DNA of 64,000 nucleotides from Nymphaea colorata (Eukaryota; Streptophyta; Magnoliopsida; Nymphaeales; Nymphaeaceae): positions 10,848,505 to 10,912,504 of the forward strand of contig NC_045140.1 of the NCBI RefSeq assembly GCF_008831285.2, in the 5' to 3' direction. Of this stretch, positions 22,578-36,054 are shown piece after piece. Positions within the stretch are counted from its first letter, which is position 1, and each line of letters opens with the position of its first letter. The position numbers were made by a program, and so were the translations under genes. The notes below the pieces were generated by a model that saw nothing but the letters and a program-made list of their open reading frames with translations, was not told the DNA's origin and did no database searches.

Positions 22578-24183
22578 CTCGTTCAACCAGTTGACTGAAC
22601 AAGTTGGCACCACAAATTACCCCTTATCACCTGTCCCTACTGTGTCAAGTCATGGTTCTTCGTGACACCATAGTTACTAGATGTCCCCACGAGCGCCTTG
22701 GACGACACGGCCAAATAACTGTCGTTTGGATCCAAGTGTGGTTGCTTAAAAGTGGTGGGACCCTCGAACGACTCTCAACATATAGAGTTGACGGATCTAG
22801 TCATCTTCAAAACCCTATAACCACGTCCACCTAAGAAATTGGTGTATGATACGTTAAATACAACACAAACTCCTTTCGCCTATCCAAGGGCTAGCAGGGA
22901 TGGGCTAAGGTTAGGGCTCCACTCCTAGTCAAGTAGTAGGATGAAATATTTTTTCTAATTCACTGAAAACCAATCATGTTTTTTTCCAATACATACCATA
23001 TATATCAGCGAAAATAATGAAATGACCATAATCTTATATTATTATATCTTTTTCTTTTTTTTTAAAAAAAAGTACAAAAACAAATGACTAAATAGGGATC
23101 GCCTTGATAAGATAAGGCCAATATGGCCTCTTAGAGAAACTCACACGCAACTTATGTATAGGGAAAGATATACTGTCATATACATTGTGTTGGAGGATGT
23201 TAAAATTTCAATAAATTGTCACGTGCACCTTTTGATATATAAGCCTAATTAAATTGCTGAAACGAAGCTGGCGAACCTCATCCCCAAAAAAAGCAGTGTT
23301 AAGTACCATTCCATAAACTCTCATCCCTTCCTATTGTGTCCGGCCGAGAGCCCTTTGGCACCATCACGCCCAAGATTTCACCACCAGCCACTTACTTCTC
23401 AAGATTGGTTTGGCCATCTGCTAGGCTTTGTACTTTGCCTGCTTGCTCCAACTGTTCATGATATCAAATGCTCATTGATAGCGAGGATCGCCATGTGCAT
23501 TTATTATAAGCATATGCTGAAACTTTGGATTGGGTTCCGGTCTGCGCATTTACCTAGTCCGACCTAATCGTGCACTGATCTACCCTAATCCAGTCGAAAC
23601 TTGGGTTCAGATATGACCGGTAGTTTATTTATGTCTCATATTTGAGAATTAAACTGGTTTGGAATTGGAGATTAGATACCAAAAACCGTTAGATCTGAAA
23701 ATAGATGGACGTTAACTATCAGATTGGATAATGGATTATGGACTAGGGGTGTTTCACGTCTGGTGCTGGGCAATGGTGGTCTGCTCTCTTGGGTCACTAC
23801 CTCATGATGGAACGAAAGGATGTGGGGATTGGGTTGGAAGAGATGAAGGGCTAAGCACGATACTCCTGAAGAAGGCACTCTCGGCTGACTTACATATTAA
23901 ATCAGCACCTAAATACTATCGAATAAAGGGCTAGTTAATCATGTCCCTTGCTAAATAATATTAAAAGGCGTACTTAACCAATAAAAATATATATCTAGTA
24001 CTTTACATCTAGTAACAAAATTTATTCAATAATATATGTCTCAATTATGTATTAAAGTTAATCATCTAACATCCTGCTAAGAGATAAGGGAGGCCACATG
24101 GCTGGTGGGACCCAAGGGAACCGGACCTTCAGTCTACGCTTGCCAAGATGGTGGACCTCAAGCCTGTTCCAACACGAGTACGC
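22578..24183. other. Flanking sequence, no gene recognised
   Basis: Only short ORFs are present, none with recognisable domains. The first 250 bases after the LTR are less AT-rich than what follows and could be the tail of an older insertion. There is no primer site or second LTR. Confidence 0.5.
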
Positions 24184-24226
24184 AAAAAAAAAAAAAAAAA
24201 AGAAAAAAAAAAAGAAAAGAAAGAAA
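24184..24226 (+). repeat. Poly-A / purine tract
   Basis: About 40 bases of A broken by single G residues. No retroposon body with target duplications could be tied to it. It may be a simple low-complexity tract. Confidence 0.85.
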
Positions 24227-24746
24227 CTGAATCTCCTTTCAAAATACTGAAACGTTAGTACCAAGGAAGAATTTTACATATTAATTTGACTGCGAAAGGA
24301 AAGGAAAGTATGGTCAATTTAAGGAAAGGGAAAGTACGGTTATGCTTGTATTTGGTTGGCTAATTAAGAAAAGGAAAACCAAAAAACCTGTTTAAATGCA
24401 AGACAAAGGAAAGAAAAAATCAATCTTCAAAATTAGTGACATTGAGAATGAAAGACGTACGTCATCATTTTATTTTCTTTTCGTCCATTTTTTACCTTTC
24501 TTTCTTTCCTTCCATCCAAATAAGGCATTAAAGTTGAAACACTGCTTTGAGAAAGGCCACGAAGGCTGGAGGGTAGTACAAAAAGCTTTTTCCAGCATTA
24601 AAAAAACACTGAGAATGGTAGTTTCCGTGCTGATCATCAATCAAGAGGCATGTCGGCATGGATACAATCGCACTTGACGCTTGGAAAACACCAGAAGAAC
24701 TGCAGAAGTGATGGCTGATCTGCTTTCATCACCATCGTATCCTTTG

Positions 24747-25821
<1,075 letters not shown>

Positions 25822-26260
25822 AAGAATCCTGCTTATGATGAACGACAACGAATGGGTCAGCTTTTATTAAGCTGGATCTTAACATCACTAACCGATAACA
25901 TACGCCCACAGGTTGTGAGCATGAGCATTTCTTTTTTTGTATGGACATCATTAAAGAAGATCTATTTTGCTCGATCACGAGAAATAATATGTAAAACAGA
26001 TGAAAGGGCCATTGCAGAACCTCAAAATGGGAACCAACTCAACCATTGAATGCTTCCTAGAGCAAAAAATGTTACCCTCCAAGTAGCACAGGCATCACAT
26101 TGTCCATGATGACTTGATCTCTTTTATTTTCGCTGGACTTCCTAAAGCTAAATATGGACTTCCACGGACTACATTGAAACTGGGGTCGTGCTTATCAGTC
26201 TGAAAAAGTTTTTCTATGCTGCAAGTTCATAAAGCACAAACTGATTAGAAAACCAAAAGT
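25822..26260 (+). pseudogene. Copia-type Gag fragment (UBN2-like)
   Basis: The translation from 25822 reads like the N-terminal half of a plant copia Gag: 'NPAYDERQRMGQLLLSWI' matches the usual pattern N-P-x-Y-x-x-W-x-x-x-D-Q-L-L-L-S-W-I, followed by 'FFVWTSLKKIYFARSR' (usual F-x-V-W-x-x-L-x-x-x-F-x-x-x-S-R). After about 26048 the similarity continues in other frames ('LISFIFAGLPK', usual D-L-I-x-x-I-L-x-G-L). No LTR, primer site or pol domain is attached, so this is an isolated remnant. Confidence 0.65.
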
Positions 26261-26819
26261 GGCGTTGTTTACATGTAGCATCTTTCAATTTTATACGAAG
26301 ACCACCTATACACAGAAAAAATATATTACTTATACTCACCCCTTTATTTACTTGTAGGAAAATGAGAGACGGGGACCCATCTTATTTATATGAGGTCTGA
26401 CCATTTCTGGCACATTTACTATGGGTAATTTGATCAGGATTAAGTTTAATGGTCAATTACCTAAAGATTTCATTGTTATCCTAGTCCTAAATGAAGCAAA
26501 GTAAGCATGCCTTGGGTTCTGAAAGGATGTGATTTTGTAAGTCTAAATGGATCATCAAAAGTTCAAGGATCTGAACAGGAGAGCTCCAAGAGAGAAACAT
26601 AGCTCAATCCTGTATTCATCATTGATCAGTGCGAATGTAGTGCTAACTAGCATGATGCATGCAACTAAGTCACACATGATCAAGACCTAGTTTCTAAGGT
26701 TTTAGTATTCGGGTAAAATGGTATGAGATGTGAGCCTGGGCATTTAATTACATTCAGAAATAAGTTTAATCAATGATATAAATATTTCAACAAGTTTGTG
26801 TGGATGCTCCAAAACAAAT

Positions 26820-27360
26820 CAATGATCTAAATCAAATTCTAATTGAGATCCAGTTCCAAAAGCTTGGTTGGTCCAATTCAAAAGACTTAATTCAGATAAA
26901 AAATTCCAAATTCATGTGGATCATCCAAACAACAGTCTAGGAATTTATTCGTCCAAATTGAATTCAAATTAGGATCCAGTTCAAAAGTTTTATGTGTTCA
27001 GTCCTTGATCCAATATTATGATTCAAATTGAATGGGCAGATCCAGATCATGTTCCAAACTGAACGAATGTAGATTGAGATCCAATATCATTAGTCTCAAG
27101 GGTTGTCTAGGACTTTCAAGATCCAAAATTCATGAAATCTAATTGATCACCTTCTGAGATCCAAAACAGTTTATGACACTAATTTAAGATCCATTCATAG
27201 TCATGATCTTATGTCATTAATTGAATTCAAGATCCAATCATGCCTAAGAGCTAAGATCCTCACTTTCCCAGGATCCAATATTGAAATCTATTAATCCAAT
27301 CAATCTAAGATCCAATCAACATTTTTGTTTCTAAAATCCATGTTCAATCTAATAATAAAT
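26820..27360. repeat. Region with scattered GATCCA motifs
   Basis: Within about 540 bases the motif GATCCA recurs roughly a dozen times at irregular spacing, often as 'agatccaa' or 'ggatccag', in AT-rich sequence. There is no fixed period. The density is well above chance for a six-base word, suggesting a very old decayed repeat array or an AT-rich LTR region. Confidence 0.5.
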
Positions 27361-28384
27361 CACTTAATGTTGAAATATCCTATGGTGGAATTTGGCCAAA
27401 GGTTAGGGCTTCAACATCCAATCTTGACCGATATTGAGGAAAGATCTTGTTAGGATTTTGACTATGGATCTTAATTGTAAGGTTCATAGACTGAGTTGAG
27501 GGTTCTTATGCCTGTCTAGTTTTAGCCTTAGAAGACACCTGCAGGGTCTAACATAGGTTAGACCTTAATCATGCATTAACCTAGTGTTTTCGTAACCAAT
27601 TTTAAATTATTTGATTTTAAAACAACTTTTTTTGAAGTACGATTTTTAGAGTATGTTTGCTTAGAAGTAAATTGTAATAGGATCTTAATATGCCCAAACT
27701 AATGTCAAAGACACAGTACTAGTCCTATTCCATTTAATTCATAGCTAGGCAGTGTTGTTTGCAGCATTAGTGTTGACCACACATAATTTATGCGCACACC
27801 AAATTTAAACCATTAAAGAAGAGAAACTATATGCATGATGGAAAACCAAAAACTATGAAACTAAAGAGCTAAAACAGAATAAGGGAAAGGAGATGGAAGC
27901 GTACATGAGCGAAACTGTGTGCACAAAATTTTTTGAGAACTGCACTATACAAATGAATCCTAATTTGAAAAACATGAATGAAATATATTGGAAAATAAGG
28001 ATGTAGGTTACTTGAGGCAGATTCCATGACATTAATTTCTGAAGTCATGAGCATAATCCCCACATGTAACCTTATTGACATTTGAAAATTTTATTTGAAA
28101 GCAATATTTGGAAATTGAAAACGAAATTGTTTAGCGAGAGAGAGAGCTAGAGAGAGAATTCGATGGTTCAAGGACTGAGAGGGCTTTCTAGAAATATAGA
28201 TAGCAAGAGAGATCCAGAGGATTCCGATAAGAGGGGCATTCGAGATCATAGGAGAGAGAAAGAGTGAGGGTTTGGCTATAGAGAGAAAGAGAGTTCTGTA
28301 TGCTACCTGCTGTATATAATGAATGTATGCTAGATGTGGACCCTACTACCAATATGTACATTTACCTTCATATTCAAACATTGC
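27361..28384. other. No gene recognised
   Basis: AT-rich with a GAGA-rich patch at about 28130-28310. Short ORFs only. Nothing identifiable. Confidence 0.5.
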
Positions 28385-28735
28385 ATATGCATGTGCATGA
28401 GATATCAAATAGGTATGAAATAACAAATAAGTATGACATAATGTTTATGTGATGACAAAAGATTTATGAGATAATGAGATAACGAATAGATGGATGTATG
28501 AGACAACACTAAACATAAGTATGTTATAATATTTATGAGATAACAAAGATATATGAAATAACAAGATAACGGATGGGTGTGTGATAATGCTAAACATAAG
28601 TATGAGATAATAAAATATTTATGATATAATGAGATAATGGACGGATGTATGAGATAACGCTAAACATAAGTATGAGATAATGTTTAAGTAACATATTTAT
28701 GGGATAACGAGATAATGCTATAAGCGGGATAAAAA
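28385..28735. repeat. Degenerate minisatellite, unit about 70-80 bp
   Basis: The block 'ctaaacataagtatg' recurs near 28509, 28590 and 28660, each time followed by 'agataat'-like and preceded by 'gatgtatgagataacg'-like sequence. The array holds about four imperfect units rich in 'gagataa'. No coding potential. Confidence 0.75.
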
Positions 28736-29937
28736 ATGAAAATATTTTTTTACTGCTTAAATGGGTATATTGGTCATAATGATATTTACACACAGACTTA
28801 CAAATTTAACCTTTATCGAATCCTCACTTGACAAATATAGAGAGGTATATTCTTCTTGTTGTTGCTGGACAAAGATGGGGGAAGAGAGGGTTTCGCCATC
28901 CTCTATTGTCACTGACTGGTGGTCCTGCTATCCGGCTATTCGGAATTGCATTTGCTCAACACACCGGTGGTCTCTCTCTCTCTCTCTTTGAGTGATCCAG
29001 GAGCACTACAACAAACAATAAACATATTGTGAATGATATAAATAAATGTATCTCTATGTTTCTCTTTGTATTCCCTTCATACTACTGTTGGGTTGGGTCC
29101 AGTCTCAAGTGAGGACCTGACCCACCCGTTCACTTAAGTGAATGGGTGGAGAGAAGGCAAAAGGGCACCAGACGGTGCCCTACCCTCTCTCACTCGTCTC
29201 TCCTCTGTTTCAACCAAGAGAGGGCTTCCCGCTTGCTGCCCACACACAGCCAAAACAAGAAGTGGAAGAGGAAGGCAAGAAGAGAAGGAGGAGAAAACGC
29301 AACAAGGCTGTGTGGGTTGATCAACAGGTCAAGAAAAGAGAGAAGAGACAAAGAAGAAAGAGGAAATGAAAGCTGTCTTTATTGGATGATCTCTTTTTCA
29401 TTAATTTTGGAGTTCTTTCTTCCATTCGTATAAGAGAGTGTTATTGTTCTCTTGTGTTCATTGTTTTTCTTAAAACAATAGGGACATTGCTACTAGTATA
29501 TTTGGCCCATTTTGATATATATAAATTATCCTTGCCAGTGGTTTTTTATCCCATTATTAGAGCTATTTCTACGTATATTTGGTGTGCAACTTTTCTATTG
29601 TTTTATTCTTGCAATATGTTCACTTATTATTAGAATTTCAGCATTACACGCATTGTAGCAGTCATGAACTTGGTATGAGTAGTTTCTTACTATCAAACTA
29701 GTTGGTTTGGGCTGTTATATTGATGTTAAAGTCTACCGTTAGTTGCATAATTATTGGATATATGCATTCTTGAAGCTTGAGAGCGCTTGTGACAACATTA
29801 TTGTTAATTTTGGTTGCTTGTTGTCTTATCAAGTATTCGTTTGCAGGGACAATCTTCTTTTACAAGAACATATCCATATTGTGAGTTCTTTTAACAAGAT
29901 TGGAACTGTTTGTTGGGCAAAAAAAACCATATCAAAG
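28736..29937. other. Region upstream of copia A; may contain its 5' LTR
   Basis: There is no reliable gene; the ORFs at 29138-29433 are purine-rich in three overlapping frames and look spurious. A copia primer-binding site follows at 29938, so a 5' LTR should end near 29934 (…atatca). It could begin near 29085 (TGTTGGGTT), but no second LTR is available to test this. Confidence 0.35.
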
Positions 29938-29949
29938 TGATATCAGAGT
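29938..29949 (+). promoter_or_regulatory. Primer-binding site of copia A
   Basis: 'tgatatcagagt' matches 10 of 12 bases of TGGTATCAGAGC, the complement of the initiator-Met tRNA 3' end used by most plant copia elements. It lies just upstream of gag similarity, as expected. Confidence 0.7.
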
Positions 29950-32018
29950 GCTAGGTTTGTTGTGTTCATTCTTACTGAATGATGGAGTTGGCTCCTACTA
30001 GGATGATCTCTCTAAATGAAACAATTGGACTTTATGAAAAGCAAAAATGAAATATTTGTTCTATCGTAATGATTTGTATGCACTCATGGAGAACAAAAGG
30101 CCAACGAATATAACGGATGATAAGTGGAAGTTATTAGATGGGAAAACCATTGGTACGATAAGACAATGGTTAGATAACAGTGTCTTTCATTTGGTATATG
30201 TAGAGATAAATGTGAAGTCATTATGGCTGGAAACAAGGTTTTCTTGATTAGGCAATTGGTAAATCTCAAACTTAGAGAGGGGAAACCTATGTCAGAGCAT
30301 TTGATTGAAATACAGAGCATAATTAATCAATTGTCTGCTATGAAAATATGTTAGATGATGAGTTACAGGCACTCTTATTGCTCATTTCTCTTCCAGATAG
30401 TTGTGAGACTTTAGTTGTTTCTTTGAGCAACTTCACTCTAAATAGTGTGTTAACAATAAAGTATGTAAGTAGCAACATTCTAAATTAAGAGACAAGGAGA
30501 AAGTCTCTTGGCACTACTAGCTCACAAGTGCTAGTGATGGGGGATAGGGGCAGACAGAAAAATCGTAACAAATGACATGACATATAAAAATCCAGGTCCA
30601 AATCAAGGCCCAATATGACAGGTAAATGTTTTCACTATGTTATTTCAGGTCACAAGAAAATTGATTGCAGGAAATGAAAAAAAGAAAAAGAATAGAAAAA
30701 GAAGAGTCAAGAGAGTGTGAAACCAAAAGAATACACTGCAATTGCTTCATATGGTGAGGTAGTATTACTTTTATTTGAAGAAAATGGTTGTTTTACAATT
30801 GAGAAATGGTGATTCTTGGAGTAGTTTACGTGAGCAACAGTGACACTTCAAAGATTATTAGGGTAGGAGATGTTTGCATTGAGATGAACATATGATGTAA
30901 ATTGACTTTGAGAGATGTGAGATATATTCCAGATCTTAGAATGAATCTAATTTTTGTAAGAAAACTAAGTGAAGATGGATATTGTACTTCTTTTAGTTAG
31001 TCTGATTGGAAATTGACCAAGGGGGCATTAGTGTTCACTAGAAGTAGCAGATTTGACTCTTTATATGGTATGAAGTCTCGAATCAGTACTGTTGAGGTAA
31101 ATACAATTACTGATGGTACTTTGTCAGATTTGTAGCATAAGAGGCTGAGTCACATGAGTGAAAGAGAAATCGATTTGCTCGCTAAGAAGAATTTGTTACC
31201 AAAGGCAGATAGTGTACATTATCTCCTTGTGATCATTGCTTGGTTAGTAATAAGTTGCATACAATCTCTTTTCAAAAAAATACTCATAAAAAACTAAAGA
31301 TGTATTAAATTTAGTTTATTCATATATTTGTAGACCTAATATAACATCTAAAGTTGGAGCATCTTATTTTATCACATTCATTGATGATGCATTTAAGAAG
31401 GTATGAGCCTTTACGATGAAAAATAAAAGTGAAGTAAGTAATATTTTCATGAATTTTTACGCAGTGATTGAGCGTGAGACTGGAAAGAAGATGAAGAGAC
31501 TACATACAGATAATGGTGGTGACTACATAGCTTCTTCTCTATAAGAATATGATCTTAAGCATTGTATTAGACATGAAAAGACAGTTCCCTATACTCTACA
31601 ACAGAATAGAGTTGCAGAAATGATGAACAAAACTATAGTTGAGAGAATAAGAAGTTTGTCATCTAGCTCTAAGTTGCCTAAGTATTTTTGGAGAGAGACA
31701 ATGTGCATTGCAGTTTATTGGATAAACATATCTCCTTGAATGTCTTTAGATTGAGATATTCCATAGAGAGTTTGGTCGAATAAAAAGGTCAAGTATGATC
31801 ACTTGAGAGTTTTTTGTTGCAAAGCTTTTATGCATGTCCCTTTGAACTAAACTGATTAAGTTATTCCTTTAATATTTCTTGCTTATGTAGATAATGAATT
31901 TGATTACAGGTTATGGGATATAAAAAATGACAAAAGGAGTCGTGATGTTGTCTTCAAAGATTATCAAACGATTGAAGATGTCATGGAAGACAAACTGTTT
32001 GGTGTGAATGCTAGTGGT

Positions 32019-32202
32019 GTTCATGAGTCAATTTGTGTAGAACCTAAAGAACATTCATTTGGATATGGTGAGACTGATGGAAATGTAGAGGAAGAGGAAA
32101 TAGAGATAGAGTTCATGAGTCAACTTGTGTAGAACCTAAAGAACTTTCATCTGAACATAGTGAGACCGATAAAAATGTAGAGGAAGAGGAAATAGAGACA
32201 GA
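32019..32202 (+). repeat. 92-bp tandem duplication in copia A
   Basis: The block starting 'gttcatgagtcaa' at 32019 is repeated from 32111, with about ten base differences. It lies in the poorly conserved stretch between integrase and RT. The period is not a multiple of three, so it shifts the frame; the base differences show it is not recent. Confidence 0.85.
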
Positions 32203-33580
32203 GGAGCAGTATAGAAATGATAGCCCCATGGAGACTCAAACTGGTTATGAACTTGAGTTGGAGGGGGAGCTTCCTCCTCATTCAGAACCAATTGAAGAGC
32301 AATTCGCGAAAGGTAAAAGAACACGTATTTCATCTACTAGATATTTTTTTAATGAATATATTATGTTTACAGATAGTGGATAGCCAAAATCCTATGTAGA
32401 GTGTTAGATGATGTGCACAAAGATGAATTGATTCAAGCTATGCAAGAAGAAATGAATTTTTTACATACACTTTGGATTTGGTAGAGCTACCAAAAGATAA
32501 GAAAGTGTTGCAAAACAAGTGGATCTTCAAGCTTAAAAATAAAGGTCAAGGGAAGTTGAGATGCGAAGCTCGGTTAGTTGTGAAAGGTTTCAAATAGGAA
32601 AAATGTATTGATTTTGATGAAATTTTCTCTCCTGTGGTTAAAATGTGAACTATCAGGGTAAAATACTTCATTTGCTGGCATATCTAGACTTGGAGTTGGA
32701 GTAGTTAGATGTGAAAATTACTTTTCTTCATGAAGATCTAGAGGAAGAAATACATGACACAACCAGGACGTAGAGTTGCTACGAAGGAACATATGGTTTG
32801 CAAGCTAAGGAAGAGCTTGTATAGACTTAAACAAGTACCTAAGCAGTGGTACGAAAAATTTGATGCATTTATGATAAATCAAAGTATCGCAGGTCAGCCA
32901 TATATCATTGTATCTACATCAAAGAGTTCCCATCAAGTAACTTCATTATTTTGTTGTTATATGTAGATGACATGCTTATCGTCGGACATGATTGTCGATT
33001 GATTAGCCAATTGAAGGACATAAGCAAGTTCTTTGATGTGAAAGACTTGGGATCAACATAACAATGGTTACTTCTAAATTCTATAGACCAAAAAATTGCC
33101 TGAAGCTTTTACTTTCTAGAAACTGCAAAGGAGATTTGGGAAGTTGCTTGCGATCTTTTTAGTCAACAATGTAATGTTGCCAGACGATACCAGATTGCTC
33201 AAGAAATTAATAATTTAAAGCAGGGAGACATAGCTTATACTGAATATCTTGGACAGTTACGTGTGCTTTGAGATGAATGGGAATCTTATACACTTGCAGC
33301 ATGCGGCTACTCTTGCAAGGAATAGAGAAAATGATAAAATATTTGAAATGTTGGTAGGTCTTAGGCCAAAATATGAACAACTATGCAGCGAGGTACTTAT
33401 GACCATTGATATTCCTAAGTTAAATACTATATGCTCTATAATCATGCATGAGGAATGTCGTCACTTAGTTATGAATCAATTAAACGATGATGTTAATGAC
33501 TCCCAAGCCACCATGATTTTCAAACAAAAAGATAGTGGTATACCATCTAATTCAGATTTCAAAGGGAGAGAAACTTTTCT

Positions 33581-33796
33581 GTACCTATTGCAAGAAAACA
33601 ACCATAGCAGGGAGAAGTGCTGGAAGCTTAACAAAAAACTAGGTCTTGAAATGACAAATAAATTTTGCAGGCTTTTCATGAGGACTAGGTACCTATTGCA
33701 AGAAAACAACCATAGCAGGGAGAAGTGCTGGAAGCTTAACAAAAAACTAGGTCTTGAAATGACAAATAAAGTTTGCAGGCTTTTCATGAGGACTAG
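33581..33796 (+). repeat. 108-bp tandem duplication over the Gag zinc-knuckle region of copia B
   Basis: Positions 33581-33688 are repeated almost exactly at 33689-33796; only two or so bases differ. The period is 36 codons, so the frame is kept. The unit contains the Cys-His knuckle region ('NHSREKCWKLNKK' in the open frame, the first cysteines in another frame), which is therefore already frame-shifted in both units. Confidence 0.95.
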
Positions 33797-36054
33797 GTAC
33801 ATGCAGTTTCATGGCCACCAAAGACACTAACAACGGACTAGGTAGATGCTGTTTCTTGTCATATTTAGATGAAAATTCTTGGATTATAGATTCTGGTGCT
33901 TCTGATAATATCACTGGGTTTAAATGTGTGCTATCTAATATTAAAGATAGTTTTGACATTAAACCAGTCATTATTGCTAAAGGTGGCAAAATTAAAGTCT
34001 TTGGTGAAGGAAAAATTCAGTTTTTTGAAAAGAAAACTTCAATCGGTGCTTTATACATGCCAGATTTAGCCTCCAATCTTATGTCTGTGGGAAAAATTAC
34101 AAAAGCCTATCATTACAATGTGATCTTCTCGCCTTCAAAATGTGTTTCAGGATCAGACCACATGGCGATGATTGGTGAAGCAACTGAATTTCGTGTATTA
34201 TTTGAATAACAAGAATAAGGCTCTCGCTGCCACTAGAAATAAGGATGAAGAGGAGCATTGGCACTCCAAGTTATGTCACCCATCCAGTTACGTGATGAGT
34301 ATATTGAAGTTTGAAATAAAGTCTGATTGCAACTCTTGTGAGGTGTGTCAATATGCAAAATTTACCTGACCACCATTTCCTTCCTCTGATAGTCGTTCCA
34401 ATTGTAAGTTTGAATTAGTTCATTCTGATATTTGGGTGCCAGCCATTATTAACTTGTATAATGACTTCAAATATTATCTTTCCCTTATTGATGATTTTTC
34501 TAGAGTGAGTTGGATTTATTTTCTGTAGTCCAAGGATGAATTGTTTTCAAAGTTCCAAATTTTTTATAATATGGTCTCTACTTACTTTGGAACTAAAATT
34601 AAAATCTTTTGCACTGACATGACAATGGAACCGAGTATGTAAACCATAATTTTGAGTCATTCTCAAATCAATCTAGAATGGCACACCAAATGATGTGCAG
34701 AGAAACTCCACAATAGAATGGAGTTTTAGAAAGGAGAAATAGACATCTTCTTGAAGTCAAGCATGCTTCTTGGAATGAGACTCTCTCTACAGCAAACTAT
34801 ATTATGAATAGATTGCCAAGACACAATCTTGAAAACTAAAGTTCTCATGGGCCGAAAGCATTCTATCGATCACTTCAAAAAGTTTGGTTGTGTTGTCTAT
34901 GTTTGGAAATCTCAAAAGCATCAAAATAGACTTCAAAATCGTGCAATGAAAAGTGCTTGTATGGGCTATTCTTCTAGAAAAAAGGGTTTTTGGTGTTTTG
35001 ACCCTATATCAAAAAGAATGTTTGTATCTCAAGATGTGAAGTTTGATGAGACGCAAGCCTATTTCAAAAATCAATTTCAGGGGGGGATAAAAAACCTTCA
35101 ACCTAACTCTCTATCTTTCACCAACATATCTCCTATGGCTGATGCCAAAGTTAACTATCAGCTATCACCATTTCAACCAGATGAAAACTTGACTTCAAAT
35201 CAGAGTAGCCTATGGAAGAAGTCACCACCTTGAGTCGATCTGAAAAAGCTTGTCAACCATCTATAAATGTTAGAGATTTTGTTATGTGCAGTCAAGTATC
35301 CTCTTGAAGCTCAAGTAAACTACAACAAATTTTCTCAACAACAAGCCGCTATGTTTGTGAAACTGGATAGTGTGGTTGAACCAAAAACATTTGAAGAAGC
35401 CCATCGAAAGTCTTATTGGAGAAAAACTATAAGGGACGAATTGGATGCATTAATAAAAAATGGGACTTGAGATCTTATCCCTCTTCCTTTAGTTAAAAAA
35501 CCAATGACTTGTAAATGGATATTTAAAGTTAAATTTCATAGTGATGGCTCAATTGTAAGGCACAAGGCCATACTAGTGGCGAGTAGATTCTCTCAAACTG
35601 AGGGCATAGATTACTTTGAAACTTTCACTCCAGTTGTGAAAATGACTACTTTGAGAACTATAATATCTATTGCTTGCAACTTTGAGTAGGAACTTTTTCA
35701 AGTCGATGTTAAGAATGCTTTTCTTCAAGGCGATCTCCAATAACAAGTATACATGAAGATTCCTCAAGGTTTGAAACACAACGGTAAAGAAAATCTTTTC
35801 TGCAAACTGAAAAAATCTATTTATGGTCTCAAGCAGTCTCCTCCTGCTTGGTACTCAAAACTTAGTTCAGCTCTGATAAATTTTGGATGCCATTGTAGTA
35901 TTTCAGATAATTCTCTCTTCATTTATCATTCACAAAATGAAACCCTTTTGCTATTAGTATGTGTGAATGATATGTTATTACGTGGACTTCCCAAAGTTTG
36001 ATACAAGAACCCTAGAAAAATCTTGATCAGAAACTTGAGATCAAGGATCTTGGG

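Larger units (their letters stand above)
29938..33056 (+). mobile_element. Decayed Ty1/copia element A (gag to RT), 3' end lost
   Basis: The copia domain order is clear but riddled with stops and frame shifts. Gag: 'RNDLYALMENKRPTN' at 30061. Nucleocapsid: a zinc knuckle near 30626 whose second Cys has become Tyr. Gag-pre-integrase: 'KRLSHMSEREIDLL' near 31140. Integrase core: 'HTDNGGDY' near 31503. RT: from about 32500, with 'KLRKSLYRLKQ' near 32805, a thumb-side segment and 'FDVKDLG' near 33033. Similarity then stops abruptly and a different copia Gag begins. Several stops stand where the family has Gln or Arg (for example after 'GFK' near 32597), consistent with C-to-T decay. RNase H and the 3' LTR are absent. 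Confidence 0.85.

Noticed and set aside
22578-22834. Possible primer site ('ttggcaccac') and second leader after the right LTR
   Set aside because: The bases after TGG do not resemble a tRNA 3' end, and no gag follows, so a further tandem element is not supported.
29138-29433. Three overlapping basic ORFs rich in Lys and Arg
   Set aside because: Purine-rich DNA read in three frames; the region more likely belongs to a copia LTR or leader.
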